Shown here: positions 1-14,000 of the stretch, piece after piece
Layout: each line of letters begins with the position of its first letter
How positions within the stretch are numbered: position 1 is the first letter of the stretch
NCBI GenBank assembly: GCA_900708905.1
Contig: CAADRB010000002.1
Coordinates: 5,465,390 to 5,529,389, forward strand
Reading direction: 5' to 3'
DNA length: 64,000 nucleotides
Source of the DNA: Hymenolepis diminuta
Taxonomy: Eukaryota > Platyhelminthes > Cestoda > Cyclophyllidea > Hymenolepididae
Notes under the pieces: generated by a model
Databases searched by the model: none
What the model saw: only the letters and a program-made list of their open reading frames with translations
Told to the model about the DNA's origin: nothing
Program-made: the position numbers and the translations under genes

Positions 1-800
1 TAAATAGCGAGTAAATTATTTTTGCAGTCTATCTGGTTCTTAGCCTGTGACATGAATTTTATTTGCTCTTTTACCCTTTTGTTTACTTTGCTTAACATCG
101 TTCAGTTTTAGGATACGTATTAGACTGGTTTATATTCCTCTGCACGTTAAGTGGATTAATTATTTAATATAACCTTCTGTATCTGTTGGCGAAAATAGAA
201 GGCAAAAATAAAAACTGATAATTATAATAGATAGATAATGCCAAAATATTGTAATATCATTTGTTTTAAGTAATGGCAAATTAAGGCCTTATTGTTTTTT
301 ATCTGTTTTGTAATTTAAAATACAATTAGCGTGGTAGTCCCTGAAATTCCACTTTAATCAGGTTTAGACGACTTTATAAATCTTATATTTAGACTGCTTG
401 AGTGACGTAAATCGTTTGCATATGGTATCTTACAAATCGATTAATTTTCATTTGGATTTAATATTTCTATCTATTATAAAACTATGGACAGATAAGATCC
501 GCCAATATCACTATTCCGTATTACAATTATCATCGCCATTTAACTCTTGATGGGAAAGAATCCAAAATCATCCATTTTGTCAACATAATATAACCTATGT
601 TATTGTAAAATACATAAAGAATAATGGCTATACAGTATTATGTAAAAACCGGAAATCAGTATATAGTGTGGCCTACAACTCTGACATTAAAATGGGTGTC
701 TCCCACTCTCTCTAAAACCAATAGCTATTCAGTCAAAAAAGTAGTAATTTTTTGTCCCATAAATATATCACACTAAAATTTGCACTGCTCTCATTTTCAG
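1..800. other. Probable intron sequence left of the first visible CEP135 exon
   Basis: No coding segment, RNA gene or repeat was recognised here. The stretch is AT-rich and ends in a 3' splice site at 791-800 (tcattttcag) that opens the first CEP135 exon. It is most simply the end of an intron whose upstream exon lies outside the window. Confidence 0.5.
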
Positions 801-3800
801 AAAGCCAATGAGATGGAGAGTGCGGACAAGTTACGCCACAGCAAACAGATGGACTACATGGAGAAGGCTCTAAGTGAAGCTACCAACGAGCGAGATGAAG
901 TCATCACACGAATCGGTCAACTCAAGAGGCGTCTTGAAGAGTTACAAGCAAATCAGATGCAAATTGAACAGCGCTTAAATGAGAGGAACGAAAAACTTAG
1001 GGTAAGTGGAATTTGCTAAGAGAGAGTGGCAGTGGAACCTCGGCTTAACCTTAGGCATGGCACATGAGCAGAACAAAAGAAATCTGTTAGTAGTAATAGT
1101 CTGCAATACTATACCTCGGGTATCAGTGTGTGAGAGATCTTTTTGCAATTTAAAAACAAATAAATTAGGCGCGGCTTTTCAAAGTTATATCAAGATCTTT
1201 ACATTTCAATCATATTTCCCACTCAAAAATTAAATGACATACATTTATCAATAAACAAAGACATAAAGAAAACGAATTTTTTAGTACTTTTATGCACTTC
1301 ATTTTGCATATTATTCATCTTAAAAATTATTACGTGCTAAAACTTTCAATTATATTAATCTCTAAATATTACACTAAATTAATGTTTTAAAATGTAAGAA
1401 CAATTGTATCAAACTATATACCTTATTTCAGAACAGTCACTTTCCACAACTATTAATAAATTAATTGCTTTCATCTTAGAAAAGTGTCGAAGAATCGAAT
1501 AACCTTCGACATGAATTAGAGGCTCGGCAAAAGGTACTGGAAGAGACGGAAGCTAAGCTGATGGCTGCACGGAATCGAAGCGATGAACTAGAAGCCGTCT
1601 GTCAGCAAACTGAGGCGTCAGCTGAAGAAACGGGTCGGCGTCTGCTTCTTGAAAGAGATACAAATGCGAGACTCCAGGCTGAGTTACAAGATACTAATCT
1701 TGAAAGGGAAAAAATGCAGGTGAGTTTATACAAAATTTCAATTAATATATACTGGGTTGAAATGGTTAAAGCACTTATTTACTCCTCTTGATTGTAGTAC
1801 TCCAGATAAACTTTTTCAACCTAGATACTCTATGACCTCTCAATATAAGCACAACATTATCTTTAAATGTTAATTAAGGTATGAACGCACCAAAGAATTT
1901 TCTGTTTAAATAAGGGTTCCAAATTATCCCCTGAAAAGAAATGGTTAAACTGGTAAACCCTAACAAATCGCTCTTAACCGCCCCTTTATTGAAAACTCGC
2001 TAATCATGATTTGAACTGTGCTTAAATAAATTATTCTCAAGCCCATTTAGTAATAGCTTTTCCAATATTCATCTTGAGCAGAGGAGTGGTCCCTGATGAA
2101 AGACTCGAATAACTCAACATTCTTTATTAACCGGTCCTAACTAATGTAATTGTCCATTTTGCTCATGTCTGTGGGCCGAGAAACATAGAACTCGTGACTG
2201 ATGTGCAGTCCCCTTGTTGTCTAATAAAATACGCACGATAACATTGATATTCTATACACCATAGCAATATTATGACCATATTTTTGTGCAAAATACTTTA
2301 TTGGTTGGTTTTTTTCCCGCTTAATATTCGTATTTGATTCCCTTTTTGAAATGAATGCGCCTTCTTTTCTGGAGATAAATGGGATGAAGTTTGATTTCAT
2401 ACCTATTGAGAGGGTCTTCAAATTGCATAGGCTGACAAATTTAATCTTCTTTTCTTTATGAATTAGTCATCTTTCAAGAAATTTACTAATTCGCTAATAT
2501 CACATGTATGTACGAGTAGCCAGTAGATTTGTCAGTTGGCAACAACAATTACCGATTCTAAAGAGTAAAAACACAAGAATTGTGTAGACCAAAGTTTTAT
2601 TGAGCAAACCATAATGAAGATTCGATAAAGTAATATAATGAGTGATGGAAGAGTGATAGAGAGAGAGAGAAAAGAAGAAGTGTAGGAACCGGTAACGGTT
2701 TGGTCGGTAGGTTTTTCGAGTTTGTATAAAAGGGATTTTTATATAGTTTCAAAGAAAATGGAGGGAGAGTAAACAGAGGGAATGATTTCGGGCATCGCTG
2801 CGTTGAATTTGAAGTTACCGAAGGGGTTAAACAGCGCTCATTCTAGGTCTACTTCATTAGCTAATTCCGCTAATTAAAATAAACCACTTGAGAAAACAAG
2901 ATATTCTTATAATAACTAGGGGTCAATGCAGAATTAAGTATCACTATGATGACGAGATAAGTTAGGTCTCAGGGAGTTGGTGATGACCATGATAAAAATT
3001 TAGGAAATACATAGTGATTCATCCTTCATGTATGAGAGTGTTTTATTCAAGGACATTTTTTTATTTACACTTTGTTTATTTCAGCAAGAAATAGAGGAAT
3101 TGATGCGAGTAAGATCCCAACTACAAAAGAATAACAAATATCTTGAAAAGAAATGCATGTCTACAATCACTGAAAGAGATGAAGTTAACACCAACTGCAA
3201 CCGTCTAGCTGCTGATATTAATTCTCTCGAGCAGAAATTGAAGAATGCCGAAAAGGATATTGCCACGTGGAATAATAAATTTAATGTAGGTATATTTAAC
3301 AATTTAAGAAACAATCTAGAATGTTTGAATTTATTTCCGTAAAATGTAGTTTTTAGGAGTGAAAAAAATTTTTCATAAAAGTTTCCTTCCGTTGTATCAT
3401 CTTTTGCATGATCACCATACATATTTTGAATTTACTTTTTCATATTTTAGATGGAACGGTCTGCAAAGGAGAGCCTTGCAGATCACTGCAGACTGGCCGA
3501 GAGGCGATTGGAAGAATGTGAATTCCGCGGGCATAATTTGTCCAATGAGCTGCGAGAACATCAGAATGCTCGATATCAGTTAGAAAGGCAGGTTAAAACA
3601 CTGGCTGATAGTACGGAGCGACAGAAAGCAAATATGGAAAGACTGACCAATGAGAATGAAACTTTAAAGGTACTACAGCCTTATACTATTCGATTAACTA
3701 TTCAATGTTCATTCTCATGAATTTATTGTTAAGATTTTGTTTAGTTTGCTCATTAATTCAAGAAAATTTTAAATTAATAAAATTTCTTCTAGTATTTGCT

Positions 3801-6800
3801 TGAGTTAAATTCTTAGTTTTCTGTATTTTATCACAGTAAAATAGAGGGTCATATTATAATTATAGCAAGGAAAGAAAAAGTCAGAAAACCTTTTTTACAC
3901 GTACAAAATGTTTGTCTTTAATGTTTCCAAAAATCGGTTCGTTTTCGAACAGACAAATGTTTTCTTTGTTATTTAATGCACTTCTTTTAATCTAATCCAA
4001 GGCCAAGTATCATCTTGACAGTTGTTGGAGACTTGCAGGATCGCTTGAGTGACTCAGTCTGAAAATTGGGTTCATCAAATCACATCTTGCGTAGAAATGG
4101 GTGGCCTAGTCCATAAACTTCGAAGTCCCGTTTGCAGATGGAAGGAGTTGGATTAATTTAACTCTAAAAATAGCAAGGTTTCTTTTAAATATATTTGAAG
4201 TGAAAGGCTGTTTATTTGAGTAACAATAAATTCAATTTAACAACAAATTAACTCGAATATCACATTTAGTCATCCTATTGAATTAATTTTGAAGACAATT
4301 GATTGTTCGTCGTTAACTTCTCTATTGCAGGCTAACATCGACCTTGCGAATAAAGACAAAGTAAAGTTAGAAGAATGCATTGAAGATCTCACTGCAGCAA
4401 ATCGCCAACTTATTCGAGATCGGGATGATTGTACACATCGTCATACTCTTGCTCGAGAAAAGATTGCCGAATTGGAGTCTGACTTGAGAACCATAGAAGC
4501 AGATGTTAAACGCCAAACCGATGTTGCTATTGTAAGACCTACTGATAGTTAAGATACGCCTTCACATATTGCTACCTTTATTACACCATACTGATGTGTA
4601 CTGATAGCTGATTCCTGAATTAATCACGTTGACACCGCACAAATGATCAAACTATCTTCTATTAGCACACCCCCTGTATTTCTCATTCAGTAATAATGTT
4701 AAGTTATTCAATTGTGATGAGATAAATTTATCAAAATTCATCCGGAATTTGGAAATCAAGAATCGTTGTAAATGCTACTTAGAAATTAGGAACCAAAAGG
4801 TGCGGTTCTTTTAACATATTTTGGATTTAAATCGCTTGAATCGCTCTTTAATCGAAAACGGGTAGATCGCTTCCTTATTTTTTATGTCCAGAATACTAAG
4901 TCAAAGGACAAACTCTGAAGTAAAAGCATTCATATGCAGTATTGTGACCAATAATATAAAACCTAAAGCTAGTCCTGTGTGACGATTAGCTCATATCAAG
5001 ATCAGAGCACTCCTGTTAATTAAATATGTGTTTTGTTCTTATAGAGCAAATGTAGCTTTTGACGATTTGAATCATACTCCCGGGAATTAGAGTACAATTG
5101 CCCGAGTCTTAGTGCTCTAGAATTGAGTGACTCTTGGTTGATTCAAGTGGTATATGTGGTATTTGGGCTCTCGGTGTCAGACCACATGATAAATCCCCTT
5201 TGAGACTTGACTCCGAATTGTCGTCGAATTTGTCTAATTTTTCTATTTAATCAGTTATAGTTGGCACAATATAAAACTATGTAGTCAAAACCAGACTTAT
5301 TATCCCTAGGGTTTTTATGCGTAGTTCCAAATACGTTACAGTATACACATATTGCTAGAGATAATTACTAACTGCAGCTTGAAGAAATAGACTAATGAAT
5401 ATCTTGCATGTTTAAATTTGTTAATGGGTTTAAGAACCGCATCAGAAGTTGTTTTCATAAACCAAAAGCATTACTTAATAAACTTTTAGAAGGAGCATCA
5501 ATCTGTCGTTGATTTGCGCAAAGAAAATGATTCAATAAAACAGCGATGCGAAGAACTAAGTACTGAACTGGCAGAAATGGTGAACAAACACCGAAATGCT
5601 GAAGAGCGATTCCATCAAGCGGAGATCCGAGCCACTCAACTAGAGCGGGAGTTAAGAATGGAACACGATGACTACTTGCAGGTCAGGTCTCGTCTTGAAG
5701 CTATGGAAGAACAAAGAGATGCCGGAGAGGTGAAAATATCAGATTGGTTCCGTTTGGTTGAATTTGTTCTAAATTTAATGGTTTCTCTATGTCGTATTTA
5801 GGCTAATCGGAAGCTGATGGCTCAAAGGATATCTGAACTTGAGTCACAAATAACTTCTCAACTGATGGAAATCAAAGAGACTCGTAGCTCTCTAGAGGAA
5901 AATACTCGAATGCTCTCCCGAAAAGAGGAGCAGCTAATGGTAGCATTTTCTCCTTATCTTTTGTTTCTATTATTTCAAGGCAACGTAATAGCTAGTACTT
6001 TGTTCTTTACAGACGATACAAGCATCTGAGCAGTCATTGAGAAGTGAACTGGCTGCAGCTCAAAGTAGCATTCGTGAAAGTCGAAGGGCGCTAGATACTG
6101 GGGAACGGGAAACACTCAAATTGCGAGATGAACTCACATCTGCTGTGCGAAACATTCAGCGACTGACTGCGGAGTTGCACGTAAGTTTGGAGGGCAGTCT
6201 TATAATCTTATATTAATAATTATCACAATATACAAACTAGGACTTATGTTTTTACCCAAATGCTTCGAAATCAAATAGCAAAGGAAAATTCTTAAGGGTG
6301 ACTGTGTACGTATATTTGGTCGGTACAGTAGTGAAACTGTGTATAGACTTTTGGTTTTGTGGTAAACTACAACTACTCATTTTGATTAGAAGATTAGAAA
6401 CTCATACTTCTTCATCCCACTCTCTTGTCCGGTTTTTGAACATTGCAATTCGTAGTGGAGTTCACTAGACATGCACCGATGACTTGGCAGTCGTACTCAT
6501 TGTGGCCGCACACAATGTTATATAAATCGCACATCCTAACATACTTATGCCCAAGAAATAGGAAATTTGTATGTAGTGTGACCTAAATATGCAAGGAACT
6601 TGAGTATTTTGGTAGGGGTAGGTAAATATCAACCGATTAGCGTTGCGGAAAACCAAGGGCGTTTAATTTAGTGTTTTCTCATGAAATGAGTTTAAGTTGA
6701 TGCCCAAGAGAACTCGTTTATGCGTTATGGGCAAATAGTTGAATACATTTCGGAAAGATAGTTCAAATGAAAATCAACATTTTTTAAGTGGGTGTGATTA

Positions 6801-9800
6801 AAATTTGAACGTTTGAGCTTAAATTAGAACACTCTGTTGCCCACGTCTATTCTGTAAACACTTACCTATATTACTGTTTATCACAATAGAATACAGAAGA
6901 CGACAGAGAAGCGCTGAAGACACGAGCTGACGGCTATTTAACTGAACTAGCCAGACAGGAACGTTTATTGGATGAGAGAGCTCGAGAACGTGATCTACTA
7001 GCCGAACAAGCCCGTGCAGCTGCAGAGGATGCGGAGGTCTGGCGTGCTAGATGGACAGACGCAGAAACGGCTGCAGCCAACGCGCGTCTCCAAAGTGATG
7101 AACGTTCAGCTGAGGTCGATCGGCTACGAGACACTCTTGAAGGAAAAGATCAAGAGTTGATGCAGTGCAAGTCTGCTCTGAGCAGAGCTGAATTACAGGT
7201 AGGCCATTTTATTTTTTATATAATTTGATAAGGTCAAGGTCTATGTTGCTTTATTGACTTCTGTTCTTACATGTGCATAGATTGCATCTTAATCTTATTT
7301 CGCCAAGAATGTATGACCCCTTGGCTAAGGGTAGAGCTGCTGAATCCTTTTGAAGGAACTTAACTTCTAGTTAGACAACCCTAAAAGATCCAGATAAATG
7401 TAGACTGTACGATATGCCTTGCACATTGTTCACTTCGTACAGAGAGGAGAATAAAAGGCGAATATTTTGAAAGAGTAGGAATGTTTTTAATGTCAAATAA
7501 TTGAAGCCGATCAGAAGATCAAGGGTTTTTTAGTACAAACCTACTCTTAGAACGCTATTTACAAGACAGATTTATTGGAAATGACCCACTTCAGACCCAA
7601 CAAGAAATTCAGAGGGAGGTCCTTCTTAGTCAAAATTTTGTGGTTGCACCAATCTTGTACGATTATTGCAGAAACAAACTTTAAATTCGTAAGTCATGCA
7701 TTTTAACTGAGCTCAGCAGAGTCTTTCTTCATATCTCATTTGATCAATTATGAGTATGTAAGTATTCACTAACTCGTTCTTATTGGTGCATTCAGCTTAA
7801 TCCATATTAGAGAACCAGATAGATATTTTGCGGTTAATGCCCTGAAACCTGCTCTCATATTTCCTTTTCTGAATTTCAGTTTAATGTATCACAGTCACAA
7901 CCTTCTAATATCTAATTATTATTTGAAAACTCATAATATTTATTGACTTGGAGGAACTTAACGCCTAAAGAGATGCATTTATTTACTGAAATAAGTCAGT
8001 AATACGGTTTCTGCAAAACTATTAAGAGTATTAAAAAACCTAAGGATGTAGTTAGCACAAAACCATAATGAGAATTTTCAGGGAGACAAAGACAGAGGGT
8101 CATAAAAGCAGAAGATAGGAGGGGCTATATATAGAGAGGAGCTGGCTGAAGGATCTGAATGAGGAGTTGAAGAGACGAGGGCCGGATAGACGCGTGGTGC
8201 AGACTGGAACATCGGAGTCGGACCTGGTGTATTATTAAATCTGGGCATATATAGAAAAAGATTAGATTAAGACAGTTGGACTACTCATAAGACAGTCAAG
8301 AGTCCAACTGGGCTCCAGGGGGTAAACTCATGGCAATTAAGATGTTGAAAAGGAGGACTTTTGCATCTAATGTCGGCCAAACGATAGTGGTTCTGGTAAC
8401 TGGCAGGCTGTCTATAAACACAAACTGGGATCGTAGAAACAGTTAATCTTGAATAAATATTTCCAAATATTCCTTCACCTAACTGTTTCAATTGATACCG
8501 CATCAAATGTTTGCATTATAGGTACAAAATCTGGGTCAACAGAATGCAGAACGCGGAGAAGCAGCAGGACTAGCTCGAGCGGAGGTAGAAGCCCTTTCCT
8601 CTGAGGTCTCACGTCTTCGTGAGGTGCTGGGTCGTGCGGAAGCTGCTCGTGGAGCTTTAGAAAGAGAGGCCGTCCACGCTCGAGTTGCTGCAGAGGAAGC
8701 GCGAGCAAAAGCTGCCGCAGCGGAGGCTGACGCTGCTGCTGCCCAAGAGAGTGCCGCTGTGGAACGTGAAAATGCCCGGAACGCCAATTTCCTCCTGCAG
8801 AATGTTAAGGAAAAGGAGCGAGATGCCACTGTTGAGGCACAAGTAGGTGCAATTTACCATATTTACTATTCTACAGTTATTGTAAATAATTTAAAGCCTA
8901 TACACACATCTGCGTCACCAATAGTGCACGCAGTCACTTTTATAGTTACTGTTCTCTTATTGCTTCCGCATTAATATAGGTGGATATATACTGAATCTTC
9001 CAATTAGATCAATCTCCACAGCAATGGAAATAGAAAAATAAAGTACGAACTCGTTTCAATGGCCTTGAATTTGTTCATCCGCAGATATCCACTGTTCTGG
9101 ACTAAATCAGTCTGAAATGCAACGGTTAGTTAGGTGTTTAAATAGCAAATAGGATATCGGAGTAATCAGTGGACTATTTATCCTAATTGAAAATAAATAT
9201 GAAAATCTGTTGTGGAGGAGCAAATAAATTTGGATTACTTTTTGTAAATGGCTACTCTATTGGTAACAATCCGTCCAAGGACGCGGTATAAAACTCGGGT
9301 TACAAGAGCTACTTTGATTTTGATTTATGATATGAATAGTAAGCAGATTAGCATACATGAATAGAAGAATATTTATAAATTAGCAGATAAGTACTTCATT
9401 TGACCTCAAGTAACTTACTTTTCTGACCTATATTTCATTGTTTCACCCGTTTCTGTTGGGAGGATTCTCTCGTTATCGATAAAATTTTGTCTGGAACGCT
9501 TTGTAGATCAAAAAAGAAACTTTGCTACATTCATAGGTTTGCAGAATTCTAGGCATACGAACACGAAAAACGGCAGAATAGTCCAATAAGGAGTAAAGGA
9601 AAGACGATAGAGTTAAAGCTTAGGATAAGGTCGGGGTATCTAGAGCCCGATTTCATTTGAATTTTGGCCTAGATTGTACGCTTTTACTTATTTTACGACC
9701 TGCAAGCCGAAGTTCCACCCAGAGAAGAAGAATAAACACAAGTTCCCGTTATTGTTAGCGAAAAATTATTAGAGTTCAACCCGAACTATGTACAGCATAG

Positions 9801-10499
9801 GGTATTTCATATTAGTTGACATTAACAATATAAGGATTAATCATTATTTCAATAATGATAGGAAGACATTCTTCGTTCACTTTCCCCTCTCTTATGTTCG
9901 TTCTTCAGTCTTGCAATTCCACTGTCGTCACACAATATAATTTGGGATACTCTGAATTATTTGCTCCCTGATTTGGGAATTTGGGTTTTCTTTCGCTAGC
10001 CTTAGTAGCTGCCCTCGCGAAACAAATAAGGCTTTATTACCACAAGCCTTCAGGGTAGCAGTTCAGTCGGCCATACAGATGAAATTCCTTAACGTATCAT
10101 TGCTACCATAAAATATATTTTTATTTTAAAGGAGCGTACAAACGAAGTAATGGCTTTACGAGAACGTGCCATCTTGGCTGAAGAACGAGCTGAGGCTCAA
10201 CAACGGGAGATGGCACGTCTCTATGAACGCCTAGCGGAGTCTGAAAAGGCAGCTTCACGTATTTCACGATCTCTTTCTACAGAGAGACTGGAAAGAGAGC
10301 GGGAACGATACCCATCTGAGATGCGCTCAGTCCCCGGTTCTTACCGTGCCTCAGTCTACTCGCAAGTCACTTGATTTTGGCTTATTTATTCACGTTACTT
10401 ATTCTAATTAAAGTAACACTTTCTTTCAGAGTTAGCTCGGGAAGGTACACCACCTCAAGACTGCGATCACCTCATCGTGAAAAAGAAGAAATAGGTTGA
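801..10499 (+). CDS. CEP135: CEP135/Bld10-family centriolar coiled-coil protein, C-terminal part (12 exons, 5' end outside window)
   Basis: CEP135 (Bld10) is a long coiled-coil protein of the centriole cartwheel and wall, needed for centriole and basal-body assembly. Exons: 801-1001, 1480-1719, 3085-3285, 3451-3669, 4331-4531, 5490-5729, 5802-5939, 6013-6180, 6890-7198, 8522-8842, 10132-10361 and 10430-10499. The product is almost continuous heptad coiled coil rich in E, R, L, A and Q. The best family match is in exons 8-9: a LKTRADGYLTEL segment followed by AEVDRLRD aligns in order with human CEP135 MKSRVHKYITEV and the region after it. The C-terminus LSTERLERERE followed by SRLRSPHR resembles human ISTERYERERA followed by STLRSPSHS. 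The first eleven exons all start in phase 0. The last join needs a GC-AG intron (10362-10429); without it the frame stops at 10374 after SQVT. The paralogue TSGA10 shares this C-terminal region and cannot be fully excluded. Confidence 0.75.
9730..9870 (+). repeat. Dispersed repeat, copy related to 24225-24360
   Basis: This is the partner of the copy at 24225-24360, sharing three ordered blocks over about 135 bp. It lies in the last large CEP135 intron (8843-10131). No terminal repeats or coding content are visible. Confidence 0.6.
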
Positions 10500-11028
10500 A
10501 ATAAAAAATTGCCTAGGTGTTACTTTTAAACCAGTTCAAATCACTTCGATATTCGTCTTCCACACACCTACATAGCATCTGAATCCACATCTAGCACTTA
10601 GTGAAATTGCCTAGAAATAACTATTATTTCTGCTTCTTTTTTCTAATGTAACCAGGAGCGAGTTGGCGTAATAAGACATTAATTATTACTGCTATTAAAA
10701 ATGAATAGGAGTATTTTCTCACTGAATTGCAGCAGCGGTTAGTTACACGTGTGTATGTTCAAGCACCTGTTTATGATTTTCAAATATAATTCTGATTGCT
10801 TAAATTGACTTTAATGATAAAAGTACTGTTTAACTGGAAGCTATCCATTTTGAAACATTGTCAATTTAGATTTGGGAAAAAGCAGTAACACAAGATTTAT
10901 AAAAAAAGACGCATAATAATCTTTCAAATACTGAAAGTAGCAGCAAATCAGTAAACAAATCAGGCAATTTAAGTAGAAAATATTAAAGACTGGAAGTGGG
11001 CATTACGCTGTATTATTTACGAATGGAC
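10500..11028. other. Convergent intergenic region between CEP135 and MTRR
   Basis: About 530 bases lie between the stop codons of two converging genes. An AATAAA begins at the last bases of the CEP135 stop region (10500-10505), which is too close to serve as its poly(A) signal without a very short 3' UTR. I see no gene here. Confidence 0.5.
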
Positions 11029-14000
11029 TTAGAGCCACACGTCTTCAATATAGCGCTTGTCCTTTCGAAGCTGCATCAAGTAGCTCTCAGCAGCTTTCTT
11101 AGGATCTTCCTCATTGGCGAATTTAAACCTCGCAAAGGCATCTCGCCACGCCTCGGCTACACCTCTTACCATTCCCTGAATATCACCACAGATCTAAAAA
11201 AATTAAATGGAACTGAGGTTTTAGTCTGATATAGATTCAATAATATAACTTATTTTTATAACATACGATATAAATTAATGTATAGAGGACGAACCAATAT
11301 AATGATAAGGATAACCGAAGCCCAAATCATAAATCACTATTCCATTGTATGAACACTGAACCATATAACTGATTCAGTTGCTTGCAATGGCAGATGAATA
11401 TCCTCAATGAATTGCAATGTAAAGACTATAGTAGTAGTATTCACCATAAATCAATGTTCTATTGTTTTAACGCAAGATCAGAGAACTGATTTATTTGCTA
11501 GCAATAACATTATTGAAAACCATGCAGGACAATTACCAATGAAAGTGATGGAAAAAGATAGAAAGATATCATAGTTAAGCACTAAATTAACACACCATTG
11601 CGTTAACAAACCAGAAGACTAAATCAATTGCTTGGATGAGCGTAATTATATGTGCAAACGATCGCCTTGATAAGAAATGCAATATATGGTATGGCTACTA
11701 GTCTTAACCATTAATATTCCATTCTTTAAACAATAAACCAGAACAATAGGTTAGTTGCTTACAATAGATGCAGAGGATTATGCATTATGAAACCCTAATC
11801 AAAGCGATGATGAAGTACAACAGATGCGAAAACTATGTGCACCGGTGGCACAGTGGTTAACGCAGACGTCCGCGAAGTCAGAGGTCAAGAGTTCCATGCC
11901 TATTAGTGTGCACCCAGTGAGTGGAATGGCTAATCACACTGGTTAAGTCTACCTAACATAGAGAATGGTAGAATTCGACCATACCACCAGAGGCAACGTT
12001 CTGCTACTAATACCAACGCTCCACCCAAGATGAACTTGTGAGCTATTAATCAGAAAACCATGACCACTAACGTTATTGAGTAAACGTCAAGAATGACCAG
12101 ACAATGAAAATGTCTTTTAAGTATGAAGGTAAACCGAATGAAGAATGACAATTAGTATGTCAATATTCTATTGCACGAACACTAAACTAGAGACTGATTC
12201 AGTTGCCTGCAATGACATTGTGTTGGACATAATAGAGCCATAAGGAACAGATATTTTATTTATGACGAACTAGTAAAAAGCAGATGGCGCAGCGGTCAAC
12301 GTGCACGTCTGTCAAGTCACAGATCACGAGATAAATGAAAAACGGTGCACATCCAGTGGTGTGGATGACCTACCTTCCTGGTTAATTTTGATCAACAAGA
12401 CGGGGGATAGAATGTGAATTCCTCATAAAAGCGGCTTTCTCTACCCAGATCGTGTTGTGAGCTCCCTCCGTATAGGGCTTAGGCAGTTTTTTTATGTAAT
12501 TAAGGTGTTATTTGAAACCTAAACCAGATACTCTTTTTAAATTATCGAAAAGGTTAAAAAGAGGAGTTCTATCAATAACAAATCAATATCTTAAATAAGC
12601 ATATAATAAGACCACCAATATAAAATCAATACTACAATAATCGAATAATAAAGCATAATACCTATCGGTGCTTGAAATGAAAAAGTCCAAAGAAATTTGG
12701 AGTTCTGATAATAATAGCGGATAATTTAAGAAGGGATAATAGTATTCATGCCCTTTATTTAGCCACGGCACATTAAATATTAAAGATACAAGTGAAAGCA
12801 ATTAGTCACTAGACTTTATGCAGTTGTTTCAGATATAAACGGAGGAAAAATCAACATCAGTCGAAACAGTAAAAAATTGAACGATAATTATAAGAAATAC
12901 TAACAGTACATTAAATACATATTTAATCCATCAAATGCAATGGAATCGTGAAGATTAAATAGAAAATTGTATGTGGTAAGGACCATCTGAGTTTATTACC
13001 ATGGATCAATTTTCCATTGTATGAACACCTAACCAGAAACCTGATTTGGTTGCTTGCAATGGACTAAGATCAAAACTACTCCGTATGTACTTGAGAGATT
13101 AAAGATAAAATTAAGCCTTTAACTTACCCGAACATGACCTCCACTTTCACTAACGAGCTGCACCATTTTAGCAGAAATGTCAGCCACGCTAAGCGAAGAT
13201 TTATCTAGATGAATATTCGCCAGCTTATCAGCAATATCCACTGCAGAATTCTTCGATTCACAAGAAATTATGCAATCCTGAACATATTTACAATCGGCAG
13301 GAACAATCGCCTTGGATCGAATAATTTCAGGAAGCTTGGAGGGGAGGTCACCCGAATGTCTCGAAAAGCAGAGGCAAATATGCGTTAACGTTGAGTCCTC
13401 AAGGAATCCAGCTAGTTCTTCTGCAAAGAGCAGATCATAGTTGGGATCACGACATCCAAAGAAGAGCCATGACTCTCCTACTTGGGAAAACCGTTGTTTG
13501 AGTCGACGTCTTTGTTGTAGAAAGCCTATAAAAGGGGCTATTCCTGTTCCGGCACTAATCATGACAAGTGGATCAGAAATGCTTTCAGGATGAGCAAAAT
13601 TGTTGAGATTTGTGTGAGGGGATATGTAAATGCGAGGAAGCAAACCGGCAGTTAGCTTGTCTTCCCAGAGCTTATGGATATAACCCGTGGTAACGCCCTT
13701 TTTACGAGTATATCGTTTGAAAGTGACACCTTCAATAACCATATTATGCTTAGGTGAATCCACGGGAAAATCAACGGTTGAAAATGCAAAATTAAGTTCT
13801 TGAGAAGTTTCTTTGCATTCGTCAACGAGAGAATATTGGCGAGCAGCAAAGGGGGGGCAGACTTCTAATAGTGTCGTTAAATCAGGACGACAGCTCTCAA
13901 AAGTGGCGAGGAGATCCATTACTGTTGCAGACGTGTTTCTTATCAACCTAATAAAGATTATATCAAGCAGAATACGAGAATATAATATTTGAATTACTCC

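Larger units (their letters stand above)
11339..13062. repeat. Degenerate repeat array, six copies of a unit of about 50 bp with inverted ends, in the MTRR intron
   Basis: Six related segments lie at about 11339-11391, 11456-11508, 11595-11640, 11718-11770, 12167-12217 and 13011-13062. Each runs from a TTCCATTGTATGAACAC-like start through CTGATTCAGTTGC to a TTGCAATGG end, so the ends CCATTG and CAATGG are inverted copies. The first four are spaced roughly 120-140 bp apart, suggesting a longer tandem unit. The later ones are pushed apart by SINE insertions. I do not recognise the family; it could be a decayed minisatellite or a cluster of small foldback elements. Confidence 0.65.

Noticed and set aside
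11837..12056. tRNA gene
   Set aside because: Box A and a box-B-like block are present, but no acceptor stem or anticodon arm can be formed, and the same sequence recurs with a SINE-type tail.
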